Notes: generated from the sequence alone by a model not told the origin. Counted from the stretch's first letter, positions 1 to 7,847 are shown. The stretch is DNA of 8,532 nucleotides from an uncultured Bacteroidales bacterium (GCA_937900465.1 CALCEJ010000122.1:1-8532); one strand, 5' to 3'. Translations and numbers: made by a program.

Positions 1-108
1 AAAACATATACGGTTTATGCCTGTCCTACGTGCGGAAGGATCACCGGTGAAGGAGGAAAGACGTTCCTGCTACCGGATGCCCGTGTTGCCGTTCAATACG
101 TCTTCTGA
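1..108 (+). CDS. C-terminal end of an outer-membrane beta-barrel protein, probable DUF3575 family (partial, 5' end outside window)
   Basis: Frame 1 is open from the first base to a TGA at 106-108, giving 35 residues (KTYTVYACPTCG...VAVQYVF). The overlapping frame that also opens near base 17 is the next gene read too early, so this frame is preferred as the coding one here. A CPTCG motif, then a Gly/Lys-rich turn, then an alternating hydrophobic strand ending in Phe is the typical end of DUF3575 barrel proteins of Bacteroidales, which often stand first in fimbrial clusters. A terminal aromatic residue is the usual recognition signal for the outer-membrane assembly machinery. The stop lies one base before the ATG of the next gene, so the two are probably co-transcribed. 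The family call rests on a short tail only and is moderately secure; that this is a real gene end is more secure. Confidence 0.66.
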   Translation, partial: KTYTVYACPTCGRITGEGGKTFLLPDARVAVQYVF

Positions 109-109
109 T

Positions 110-1984
110 ATGAGAATACCGGTAATACCCGCGCTGGCTGCGCTTTCTGTTCTTTCCTGCGGCCCCGCATCCCGCCTTGAAAGCATCCGCAGCGGCGAGA
201 TGGCTGCGACAATCCATATTCCGGATGAAGATTATACCCCTCCTACGGAACTCGAGATAACATCCGACGCGAGGGATACGCTGATGGTGACTGACCAGGA
301 AGGGCGCCAGATACTGATAATGAAAGCAGTAAGGGATTCTGAAACAGGGGAAATGGTAGCGACAGACGTTCTTGACGCGTCCATTGTCACTGCCCGGTTC
401 AGAAATATTGCCGAGCGGCACGGGAAGGTGGACCTCGAATTTGAGATCCGGGTTCCGTACAGTATGGCCAGCAGCCGCTGGCAGCTACGTTTCAATCCGG
501 AGATGTATATCCTCTGTGATACGACAGCCCTTGAAAGCGTCCATATTACAGGTCCTTTCTACCGGAGGCTCCAGCTTCGCGGCTATCAGCAATATGAAAA
601 ATTCCTTTCGTCCATAATCTCAGACACAACCCGGTTCATAGACCTCCGTAACCTCGAGATATTCATCCAGAGGAACATCCCTGAACTGTATAGATTCAGA
701 AACGACACTTCATATGTCTCGGATGCGGAATTCCTTTCCTATTACGGAGTCAGCGAAAAGGAAGCGATAGACCATTATACCTGGCTTCACGCTAAGAGGA
801 TGAACGAAAGGAGACGTTCCCGTCAGGAGGAAATGTTCCGCCGCTATGTAAGGGCGCCGCTTGAGACGGAAGGAGTACGCCTTGACACCGTCCTCACTCC
901 CGGATCCATCGATTTTATCTATACATATCCGGTTACGGTAGCGACAAGACCGGGACTCAGGAAGATAGATATCGTCCTTTCCGGGGATATCCTCGAAGAC
1001 GGGAGACGCATATGTACGATGCCAAGGACAGAACCTCTTACATTCTACGTCAGTTCCCTGTCAGGGTTTATGGACTACAGGGAAAAATACATCGACAAGG
1101 TGATAGAACGGAGAGCATACGAATCTACGGCCTGCTACATAGATTTCGCCGGCGGAAAGGCGGAAATCGACCTTGACCTCGGACATAACCGGGAAGAAAT
1201 AGGAAGAATAAGGGATAATATGGATGAGCTTGCCCGGAATGAGATTTTCCAGATAGACTCCGTGCTGATTTCTGCATCGGCCTCGCCGGAGGGTACTATA
1301 GGCCTTAACAATTCATTGTCGAAAAGGAGGGCCGCGGCGGTGGCGGAATATTTCTCGTCGCAGATTTCATCCGAACTCAGGAGCCGGTCGCTCGGGGAGA
1401 ACTGGAAGATGCTTACTGCGCTGGTGAAAGAGGACACCGTCCTTACAAAGAGTGACAGGGATGAGTACCTTCGGCTTTTAAAAGAGGTGAAAGACGATGA
1501 CAGGAGGGAGGAGAAACTGCGTTCATTAGCCGGATACACATATATGAGGGAGGTTCTTTACCCAAGACTTCGAACGGTCAGGTTCGATTTCCATCTCCAC
1601 CGTCGGGGAATGGTCCGGGATACTATCCATACAACAGAACTTGACACTGTCTATATGAAAGGACTCAAGGCGCTCGAGGAGAGGGATTATGAAAAAGCGC
1701 TGACACTCCTTAAAGGCTACCGGGACTACAATACAGCTGTTGCATATGCCTCGATGGACTACAATGCGTCAGCGCTCGAGATACTCCGGGAACTCCCCCC
1801 TACGCCCCGGATAAAGTATATGCTCTCTGTACTGCACTCAAGACGCGGAGACGATACGGAGGCTGTCAGAAACTATCTTGAAGCTGTCAGGGAGGACAGG
1901 ACCCTTATCCACAGAGGCAATCTGGACCCTGAAATCAGGGCGCTCACAAAAAAATATGATCTCGACAAAGTGATTCAAAGATGA
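110..1984 (+). CDS. Lipoprotein with OmpA-like domain and C-terminal TPR-like repeats, fimbrial-cluster accessory protein
   Basis: The reading frame is open further upstream (ATG at 17), but the ATG at 110 is the likely start: it directly precedes a lipoprotein signal peptide (MRIPVIPALAALSVLSC, lipid-attachment Cys17) and follows the upstream stop by one base. The 624-residue product has an unassigned N-terminal half (about 20-335). An OmpA-like fold follows at about 340-500, starting at ACYIDFAGG (341-349) with the helix signature N400-x-x-L403-S404-x-x-R407-A408-x-x-V411. The Asp that binds peptidoglycan in OmpA is Ser392 here (S-P-E-G), so classical binding is doubtful. A charged helical insert (about 415-480) separates this helix from the last strand (about 491-497). 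Residues about 510-620 look like helical TPR-type repeats. Similar proteins occur beside fimbrial genes in Bacteroidales; the exact role is unknown. It is presumably periplasmic, tethered to the outer membrane, perhaps supporting pilus assembly or linking it to the cell wall (inference). Its stop overlaps the next ATG (ATGA). Confidence 0.86.
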   Translation: MRIPVIPALAALSVLSCGPASRLESIRSGEMAATIHIPDEDYTPPTELEITSDARDTLMVTDQEGRQILIMKAVRDSETGEMVATDVLDASIVTARFRNIAERHGKVDLEFEIRVPYSMASSRWQLRFNPEMYILCDTTALESVHITGPFYRRLQLRGYQQYEKFLSSIISDTTRFIDLRNLEIFIQRNIPELYRFRNDTSYVSDAEFLSYYGVSEKEAIDHYTWLHAKRMNERRRSRQEEMFRRYVRAPLETEGVRLDTVLTPGSIDFIYTYPVTVATRPGLRKIDIVLSGDILEDGRRICTMPRTEPLTFYVSSLSGFMDYREKYIDKVIERRAYESTACYIDFAGGKAEIDLDLGHNREEIGRIRDNMDELARNEIFQIDSVLISASASPEGTIGLNNSLSKRRAAAVAEYFSSQISSELRSRSLGENWKMLTALVKEDTVLTKSDRDEYLRLLKEVKDDDRREEKLRSLAGYTYMREVLYPRLRTVRFDFHLHRRGMVRDTIHTTELDTVYMKGLKALEERDYEKALTLLKGYRDYNTAVAYASMDYNASALEILRELPPTPRIKYMLSVLHSRRGDDTEAVRNYLEAVREDRTLIHRGNLDPEIRALTKKYDLDKVIQR

Positions 1985-2919
1985 AACCATACACTCTACC
2001 AATCTTCCTTTTGAGTACCGCCATTGCCGTTTCCTGCTCAATCCGGGCTGTGGAAACAGACGACACTCAATCTCCGCTCAGGTCCGCTGTTACGGCGCCC
2101 CGGAGCAGGGCTCTGACCGTTCCGGACGATATCAAGACGCTTTCATTGGGCGTGTACGAAAACGGATTCCTTACATCACGGTGGGCGGGAGATGTCGATT
2201 CCGACAGTTGGAGCATAACGCTGGATTCGCTTCCAACCGGCTCCAAGACGGTCTACGCATTCGCAAACCTCTCCTGCGACGAATTCCCCGCGAAAGTAAC
2301 GGATATCCCCGCCCGGATAATGACTCTTGACCATATTCCCTTGCTTGACCTTACTGTGGCTGGAGTACCGATGTCCGGAAGTACAGTCATTAACCCAGAT
2401 ATTCCGGTTTCCCTATCAGACCTGAATCTAAGACGGCTTATGTCCCGTATCGTATTAAGTTCTGTAACCTTTTCCGGTTTTGCGTCCTCGCTCTCCCTGC
2501 AGATGACCGGAGCGGTCCTTGTCAACGTTCCGTATTCCGTTACGGCAACCGGGACGGCGCTTTCGGGAAGCGATGATGAGTTCCGGATGACAGCCTCTTC
2601 AGGTGAGATTCCCCTTGAGGGCGGAATGGACTACGATGGGGGCGCAGACGGCCTTCCGGCATCGTTTTACTGCTTTCCCAATACCCAGTCCTGCCTGAAG
2701 ACGAAACTCTCCGTCAAATGCTCCGCTTCCGGGGGAAGGACATACTGGTATCCTATGGAACTTCCACAACTCACGGCGGGATACTCTTACAGCGTCTCCC
2801 TCACAGTGACAGGTCCCGGATCGCCAAATCCCTGGACAGATGTCGAAAAGACTTCCTGCAACGTTATCTGTACGGTTTCCGCCTGGAAGGACGGTGCAGC
2901 ATACGAAGAAAACTTCTGA
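1981..2919 (+). CDS. Fimbrillin-type pilus subunit lipoprotein (minor or second pilin)
   Basis: The 312-residue protein begins with a lipoprotein signal peptide (lipobox AVSC, Cys19). The mature N-terminus leads to PRSR-ALTVP and then a strand TLSLGVYENG. This layout matches P. gingivalis FimA, where a short leader ends in Arg and is cut by a trypsin-like protease before the first strands; the candidate cut here is after Arg43. The body is Ser/Thr-rich and beta-rich, as in two-domain pilins. The last residues carry V-S-A-W302-K-D-G, ending ten residues after the Trp, a likely donor strand shared with the next two genes. It has several cysteines (for example Cys293 and Cys297 near the C-terminus) that could form disulfides outside the cell. 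It overlaps the preceding gene by 4 nt. Which family member it corresponds to (major or minor) is not settled; the next gene is the better candidate for the major subunit because it sits directly before the anchor gene. Confidence 0.82.
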   Translation: MKPYTLPIFLLSTAIAVSCSIRAVETDDTQSPLRSAVTAPRSRALTVPDDIKTLSLGVYENGFLTSRWAGDVDSDSWSITLDSLPTGSKTVYAFANLSCDEFPAKVTDIPARIMTLDHIPLLDLTVAGVPMSGSTVINPDIPVSLSDLNLRRLMSRIVLSSVTFSGFASSLSLQMTGAVLVNVPYSVTATGTALSGSDDEFRMTASSGEIPLEGGMDYDGGADGLPASFYCFPNTQSCLKTKLSVKCSASGGRTYWYPMELPQLTAGYSYSVSLTVTGPGSPNPWTDVEKTSCNVICTVSAWKDGAAYEENF

Positions 2920-2941
2920 ATTCAACCCAAATACAATCTTT

Positions 2942-3985
2942 ATGAAAACAAAACATTTTCTCACGCTGGCGGCAGCTCTTCTTTGCTGCGCCCTCCCCTC
3001 CTGCCTTAAAGAGGGCAGGAACGAACTCCTTCCCGGTGTTGCTCCTACGGAGACGGGAACCCTTTCAATCAATATTGACGGTATCCTCCCCGGGGCGACC
3101 AAGGCTGACCCCGTGGCATACGCAACGACCAAAGACTACGAAGTCGCCGTAAACAAGGTTGAAGTATTCATTTTCAATGCAACAGGAGTCCTTGAACGCT
3201 ACATCAACGGCACTCAACTGACTAAATCCGGGATCCAGCTTACGGTCGGAAGCAAAACTGTCTATACCGTGGTAAACGGACAGGACCTTGCCGGCTCCGT
3301 CAAGAGCCTCTCCGAACTTGAGGCATTGGTAGCTCCTTTCCAGGTGTACAATTCAACGGTTGTATCCTCCGGGATGATAATGACCGGGAAGAATACTGTT
3401 GAGATTGTCGCAAACACCAATGCCACCTGTGACGTAACGGTAAGGCGCCTTGTATACCGTGTTGCGCTTGAGAAGGTGACAAGCGCTCTTCCCTCCCAGC
3501 TCGGTACCGTTACGGTAGAGGGAATGTTTATGGTAAACGGAGGCGCGGATCTCCGCCTCTCCGATATCCAGACCGCAGGTAATACCACGATTCCCCCTTA
3601 TAATACCCTTGGAAAGAAATCAGGAGGCGCAACGGTCGTAAGTCCGGAAACCAGCGACGCTCCGGCTCTAATGTACTCTACAATCAATCTCTCGACTACG
3701 GTTGATATCTCAACAGACCCGAAATTCGTATATTCATACCCCTCGAGCTGCTCTACGGCGAACTATGAGCAGAAATTCGTCGTCCAGGCTCTTGTCGCCG
3801 GCGTACGCTATTACTATCCCATAAAACTCTCCGGTATCAAAAGCAATGAAACCGTAACGATTAATCTTGTAATCAACAACCTCGGAAGCACAGATCCCAA
3901 CAAGGAAGTTGAAAAGGGAACCGCAACTGTCAATGTAACCGTAAGCGGCTGGGACAGCGGAATATCGAAAGAATATACAATCTAG
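2942..3985 (+). CDS. Fimbrillin family protein, probable major pilus shaft subunit
   Basis: The frame is open from 2840, but the ATG at 2942 is chosen because it starts a clean lipoprotein signal peptide (lipobox LPSC, Cys21), whereas the earlier start would put 34 charged residues in front. The 347-residue product matches FimA/Mfa1-type fimbrillins: a leader strand TLSINIDGI (40-48), a basic residue at a likely processing site (GATK54-ADP), then VNKVEVFIFNATG, the characteristic first strand of the mature pilin. Thr, Val and Asn are abundant and the mature part contains no obvious cysteine, as in robust extracellular pilins. The C-terminus has V-S-G-W337-D-S-G with ten residues after the Trp, the presumed donor strand. 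The 22-nt A/T-rich gap upstream is the largest in the operon and could allow independent translation at a higher rate. The position directly before the FimB/Mfa2 anchor gene mirrors fimA-fimB and mfa1-mfa2. Family assignment is strong; major status is inference. Confidence 0.88.
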   Translation: MKTKHFLTLAAALLCCALPSCLKEGRNELLPGVAPTETGTLSINIDGILPGATKADPVAYATTKDYEVAVNKVEVFIFNATGVLERYINGTQLTKSGIQLTVGSKTVYTVVNGQDLAGSVKSLSELEALVAPFQVYNSTVVSSGMIMTGKNTVEIVANTNATCDVTVRRLVYRVALEKVTSALPSQLGTVTVEGMFMVNGGADLRLSDIQTAGNTTIPPYNTLGKKSGGATVVSPETSDAPALMYSTINLSTTVDISTDPKFVYSYPSSCSTANYEQKFVVQALVAGVRYYYPIKLSGIKSNETVTINLVINNLGSTDPNKEVEKGTATVNVTVSGWDSGISKEYTI

Positions 3986-3988
3986 GCA

Positions 3989-4795
3989 ATGAACGGAAAA
4001 GTGTGCATAATCGCGGCGGCAGCACTTGCTGTGTCCTGTTCCCTTATCCTTGAGGACAGGGGAAAGTGCCCTTGCATCCTCAGCTTCGAAGTCCTTGATG
4101 ACAGGGCTCTTCCCGAAGGGAGCGAAGCGTTCCTGGAGGTGTTCGGAAGTGAGAACACAAACGAAGCGGAGGACTACGTCCCGCTGGAGAAGCTGCACCC
4201 GGACAAGTATTCCCTGTCCGTGGCAAGATCGGCACGGCGGGCCGGGGGTATCATAGGCTTTGAGGGCTGCTACCGCGACGGCACACGGTTCATAATACCG
4301 GAAGGATTCCAGTGTGACAGGTACTATGTTTTTACCTCCGATGTGGATGCTTCAGGAGAGGAAGCGCTCGTACCGGTTACCCTTCGGAAGGAGCACTGTG
4401 TCCTTACGGTGAGCTTCCCGTCTGCGGACCCCGGAGCCCATCCCTTCGGGATTGTTATAAGTGCCTTCGGGTGCGGGATAGACCTCTCGTCCGGCATTCC
4501 CGTCGGGGGAAGGTTCCGGGCAAGGGCAGATTATATGGGCGAGAATACATTCAGATGCATACTTCCGCGTCTTGCGGATCCGGATATTCTGGATCTTGAG
4601 ATTGTAGACCTCGAGCTTGGGGATGCTCCTATGGACTCGTTTTCCCTTTCAGCTATACTTTCCGAGGTGAAGGACTTCTCGTGGGCGGACGACAATCTGA
4701 AGGATATAACCCTTTCGATTGACCGTTCGAGGTCCGAGATATCAGTTTCCGTTGAGGGATGGAGTGAAGGCAGTTTAATACATCAGGTAATATGA
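3989..4795 (+). CDS. FimB/Mfa2-family fimbrial anchor lipoprotein
   Basis: The 268-residue protein has a lipoprotein signal peptide (lipobox AVSC, Cys17). Directly after it comes the hallmark segment of the FimB/Mfa2 family, ED-R-G-K-C-P-C (22-29), followed by a strand LSFEVLD. Members of this family stay at the base of the pilus, hold it in the outer membrane by the lipid, and limit its length; loss of FimB or Mfa2 in P. gingivalis gives long, shed fimbriae. Unlike the neighbouring pilins there is no leader strand ending in a basic processing site, which fits a subunit that is not proteolytically matured. The C-terminus has V-E-G-W258-S-E-G with ten residues after the Trp, so it could still donate a strand to the first shaft subunit. 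It starts 3 nt after the fimbrillin stop and its TGA overlaps the next ATG, so expression should be tied to its neighbours. Confidence 0.88.
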   Translation: MNGKVCIIAAAALAVSCSLILEDRGKCPCILSFEVLDDRALPEGSEAFLEVFGSENTNEAEDYVPLEKLHPDKYSLSVARSARRAGGIIGFEGCYRDGTRFIIPEGFQCDRYYVFTSDVDASGEEALVPVTLRKEHCVLTVSFPSADPGAHPFGIVISAFGCGIDLSSGIPVGGRFRARADYMGENTFRCILPRLADPDILDLEIVDLELGDAPMDSFSLSAILSEVKDFSWADDNLKDITLSIDRSRSEISVSVEGWSEGSLIHQVI

Positions 4796-7700
4796 GAAGA
4801 ATCGTTATTTACTTATTATCGGCTGCGGCGGCAGTAATCTCATGCTCTCCCGTGGAACGGGATGCTGAAGACAGACCTGAAGCCAATTACAGGATCGGAT
4901 TCAGTCAGGGCGATGGAACAAAGAGCAGCATAATGTCCGGTTACGGCGCCTCGGATTCATACGCCGGTATTTTTGCCTATGCAATATATTGCGAGGGGAA
5001 GAAGATCGCATCCTCCCCTTCCCCCGCCGTTACGCTTTGCAAGGACGTAAAATACAATTATTACGCAGTCTCCGGTGACCCTGCGAGCTGGTTTATGTTC
5101 CCAGGGAATGAGAGCGATATGGACGTAGCGGCAAACTATACCGCAGAGGCCCGTTCATTTGAAGAACTGATAGCTGATAACGCTTCCTTGCCGATGTCTT
5201 TTCACGCCCTTAACCTCCTGCCATCTGAGATGGACTCATACGACGGCTCCGCGGACGGGACAATCGTGTTCCCTCTCGAGAGACTCTATGCCAGGGCGAA
5301 TCTGAGGGTGGATACTTCATCTCTGGATGAGGGCGTGACCATCAATTCGTTGACGATGTCAGTCAGGAACGCCGCAGCATCGTGCGCGCTTTTCAATCCC
5401 GAGAGCGTCAACTGGAAATATGTGGCGCTGATGAGTTCCGGCGACTATGATGACAGCTATATAAGTCCGGATGTTACATATGTACTGTACATCCCGGAAA
5501 ATCGCCAGGGAGACCTCCTTCCGGACAATGACAATGCCGCCGGAAAGTCTGAAGAATTCCTTTCTTCGGCGGAGGCGGCACGGACGACTTATATCGAGGT
5601 GTCCGTGAACTATACGGTTCCGGGAGGTGGCGGCGGTGATGTAAAATACCGCTTCTATCCCGGTAAAAATGCCACATCGAACTTTGACATTGAAAGGAAC
5701 AGGACATACGATATTACGCTGAGGCTCAGCTCAGACGGACTTTACCTCGACGGCTCGTGGAAAATGGACAATTCCGGTTTCAGCGACGGAAGGTCGCTTA
5801 CGCTTCAGGCGCAGGCGTACAACACACTTCCCGGGGACTGGATATGGTTACGATGCAACTACGACTATCCGCTGAAAGCGTCTGACGGAAATGCATCGGC
5901 CCTCGATTGGAGTTATAAATACCGGACCGCTGACGGATATGCCTTTGGCACAAAGTCGCAAATCGATGGCTGGATATCCTCCGGAACGGCTCCGCCCTAT
6001 ACGCCCATCGTTGCGGGAAAACTGCTTTGCATAAGCTGCGTCTATGAATTCTACGGTTATCCGCTTGCCTCGTGCGGAAGCTACTCCTATGTTGACAGGC
6101 TTAACTTTCTGAAACAGAACGGACGCTATGATCCGTCAACCCATAAGATTTACTGCCCGGTCTGTGCCGCGGAATGGTACGATGACAGGCTCTCTTCCGG
6201 TGACCTTTTCAACAAGGTATTCAGTGGAGACGGGAGTTACGACGTGCTGGGCAATTTCGAATTCTCCCCTGTCCATTATGGTCTCATTGCCTACCAGATT
6301 CCGCCAACGGCGACAGCCGGGACTACCTTTACCGTCTCCGTCGCAACGCGGGACGGCCGCGTCAGGAAGGATATGGACTTTTATGTCCGCGGTGATACGG
6401 TCCCGTACAGGATGAATGCGATTCCTAACGGTTATATGGGCGAGACAAGGCCCATAACGACGCTCGTAAAACCAGCTCTGATGACAGAAGGCGAGATTCG
6501 GTACGAAGTTGACAACGAGAGCGTTGCGTCGATTGAGGTGCGAAGCGGCGAACGGCTTCTGAAACTTCTTAATCCGGGGACGGTAACAGTCCGGGCCGTA
6601 AAGAAATCAGATTCCTCCGTCCTTCACGAACTCAGGGTAAAGGTATTCACGCCCATCCCTTCCTTCAGCACGAACCACACAGACGGGCTGGGAAACCACG
6701 GGTACATCCTCGATGCAAACGGCGCTTCCATACCGGCAGTGCTGCAGTACACGGACTCGACGGGAAAGGCGTTGTCGATGGATCCTTCGGTATGGGCATC
6801 GATTAAAGGACGGTTCGTCGTATCATCCGCGGGAGAAATATCCCTGACGAAGGTTTCGGACGGAAAATATCAGATCCAGGCTACGGACATTCCGACTGCG
6901 GGGACATATGACGGCACTTCGGAAACGGTTCCGGAGTTCAGCGCAGCTATCAGGCATACGATTTTCAGGGACGAGGTTGCAATCGATGAGGCTTCCGTTC
7001 CGGTACTGCTTCGGAATCCTTTCTACGGTTTCCCCTCTTCAAATGAGGTCTCGTATTATCATATCAGGGGCACCACCGCCCTGTACCGCTTCTCAACTGG
7101 ATCCGCCGTAACGGGAACGAATCTCGGACTGTTCACTAAGATAGTCCGAAACCGCGGCTGGAAGTTCACAGGGGGAGGTTCGTCCGTGCCCATCACCGTT
7201 ACATCGACAACTGAAGACCTGTTTGCGGAAGAATACTCTTTCGAGGGATCTTCGGTCCTTAGGATCGGTTATGACGGCGAAACTACGGACTTTGTCCCCG
7301 GAACACTGACTCTTCGAGGATCAGTGACGAACCGAAATTCCGGAAGGACTGTTACGAAGGATTATGCAAAGGTCTCCGTTACTGAAAAGGTCGTTCCAAG
7401 GGTTAAATGGATTACGATAGCGGAAGAGAAATTCGCCCATAAGGACGAACACCGCATCATCATCGACCCCAAGCCTCTTTCCGGTGCCCATAAAGATGAT
7501 ATCCTATCCCTTTTTGACTGTACTCCGGTTGAGATTATGCCTAAGACATTCGCATCCGGAAAGGGTTTCTACCTGGAAAAATATGTGAAGGAATCCGGGA
7601 CGTCCTATACAGTTGAATGGAACGAATGGGATTACCTGATAGTGTTTGTCGTCGTGCCGATGAAACTGCGGGATTGGACTCAGGAGGATTTCAGAACTTA

Positions 7701-7839
7701 TAACGATCCCCTTTTCCATAGGGCGGGCAACCCTTCCGCAAAGGATTTCGACGCATATTTCGATTCGTCATTCAGTGAGATTACGCCTCTCGGGCCGGAG
7801 GATTCCGCCTATTGGGTCCACTACGAGAACGTTTGGTAA
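4792..7839 (+). CDS. DUF4906-type large fimbrial-cluster lipoprotein with Ig-like domain and four-cysteine segment; probable pilus tip protein
   Basis: The 1015-residue protein begins with a lipoprotein signal peptide (lipobox VISC, Cys18). An N-terminal fimbrillin-like start (IGFSQGDGTK44, then IFAYAIYCEG) resembles the processed region of pilins. YVLYIPENRQG (230-240) is the PEN-x-x-G signature typical of DUF4906 proteins, which commonly lie after FimB/Mfa2 genes in Bacteroidales. A Gly-run (PGGGGGD, about 275-281) lies soon after. Residues 413-458 hold C413-x2-C416, C428 and C455-x2-C458, a possible metal-binding or disulfide knuckle within a Tyr-rich region. About 560-620 is a bacterial Ig-like (Big_2) domain (VDNESVASIEV...NPGTVTVRAV). 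The rest, about 625-1015, is beta-rich and unassigned. It lacks the C-terminal W-x-x-G donor motif of the three preceding proteins and ends in Trp, which suits a terminal subunit with an adhesive role (inference). It overlaps the anchor gene by 4 nt. DUF4906 membership is likely; tip location is unproven. Confidence 0.82.
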   Translation: MRRIVIYLLSAAAAVISCSPVERDAEDRPEANYRIGFSQGDGTKSSIMSGYGASDSYAGIFAYAIYCEGKKIASSPSPAVTLCKDVKYNYYAVSGDPASWFMFPGNESDMDVAANYTAEARSFEELIADNASLPMSFHALNLLPSEMDSYDGSADGTIVFPLERLYARANLRVDTSSLDEGVTINSLTMSVRNAAASCALFNPESVNWKYVALMSSGDYDDSYISPDVTYVLYIPENRQGDLLPDNDNAAGKSEEFLSSAEAARTTYIEVSVNYTVPGGGGGDVKYRFYPGKNATSNFDIERNRTYDITLRLSSDGLYLDGSWKMDNSGFSDGRSLTLQAQAYNTLPGDWIWLRCNYDYPLKASDGNASALDWSYKYRTADGYAFGTKSQIDGWISSGTAPPYTPIVAGKLLCISCVYEFYGYPLASCGSYSYVDRLNFLKQNGRYDPSTHKIYCPVCAAEWYDDRLSSGDLFNKVFSGDGSYDVLGNFEFSPVHYGLIAYQIPPTATAGTTFTVSVATRDGRVRKDMDFYVRGDTVPYRMNAIPNGYMGETRPITTLVKPALMTEGEIRYEVDNESVASIEVRSGERLLKLLNPGTVTVRAVKKSDSSVLHELRVKVFTPIPSFSTNHTDGLGNHGYILDANGASIPAVLQYTDSTGKALSMDPSVWASIKGRFVVSSAGEISLTKVSDGKYQIQATDIPTAGTYDGTSETVPEFSAAIRHTIFRDEVAIDEASVPVLLRNPFYGFPSSNEVSYYHIRGTTALYRFSTGSAVTGTNLGLFTKIVRNRGWKFTGGGSSVPITVTSTTEDLFAEEYSFEGSSVLRIGYDGETTDFVPGTLTLRGSVTNRNSGRTVTKDYAKVSVTEKVVPRVKWITIAEEKFAHKDEHRIIIDPKPLSGAHKDDILSLFDCTPVEIMPKTFASGKGFYLEKYVKESGTSYTVEWNEWDYLIVFVVVPMKLRDWTQEDFRTYNDPLFHRAGNPSAKDFDAYFDSSFSEITPLGPEDSAYWVHYENVW

Positions 7840-7847
7840 AATATTTG

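Noticed and set aside
17..109. Upstream extension of the OmpA/TPR lipoprotein to the ATG at 17
   Set aside because: It would place 31 charged residues before an otherwise clean lipoprotein signal peptide, and these bases are better explained as the coding end of the upstream barrel gene in another frame.
2840..2941. Upstream extension of the fimbrillin to the ATG at 2840
   Set aside because: It overlaps the previous gene by 80 bases in another frame and hides the signal peptide that starts at 2942.
2599..3132. Long open frame on the minus strand (177 codons)
   Set aside because: It lies across the junction of two well-supported + strand fimbrillin genes, has no recognisable family features, and is a typical shadow frame.
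3734..4198. Open frame on the minus strand (154 codons)
   Set aside because: It is antisense to the fimbrillin end and anchor start, both strongly supported by signal peptides and family motifs.
7832..7835. TTTG as the -33 element of the NlpC/P60 promoter
   Set aside because: Only 12 bases separate it from the -7 element, while Bacteroidota promoters normally have about 19-21.
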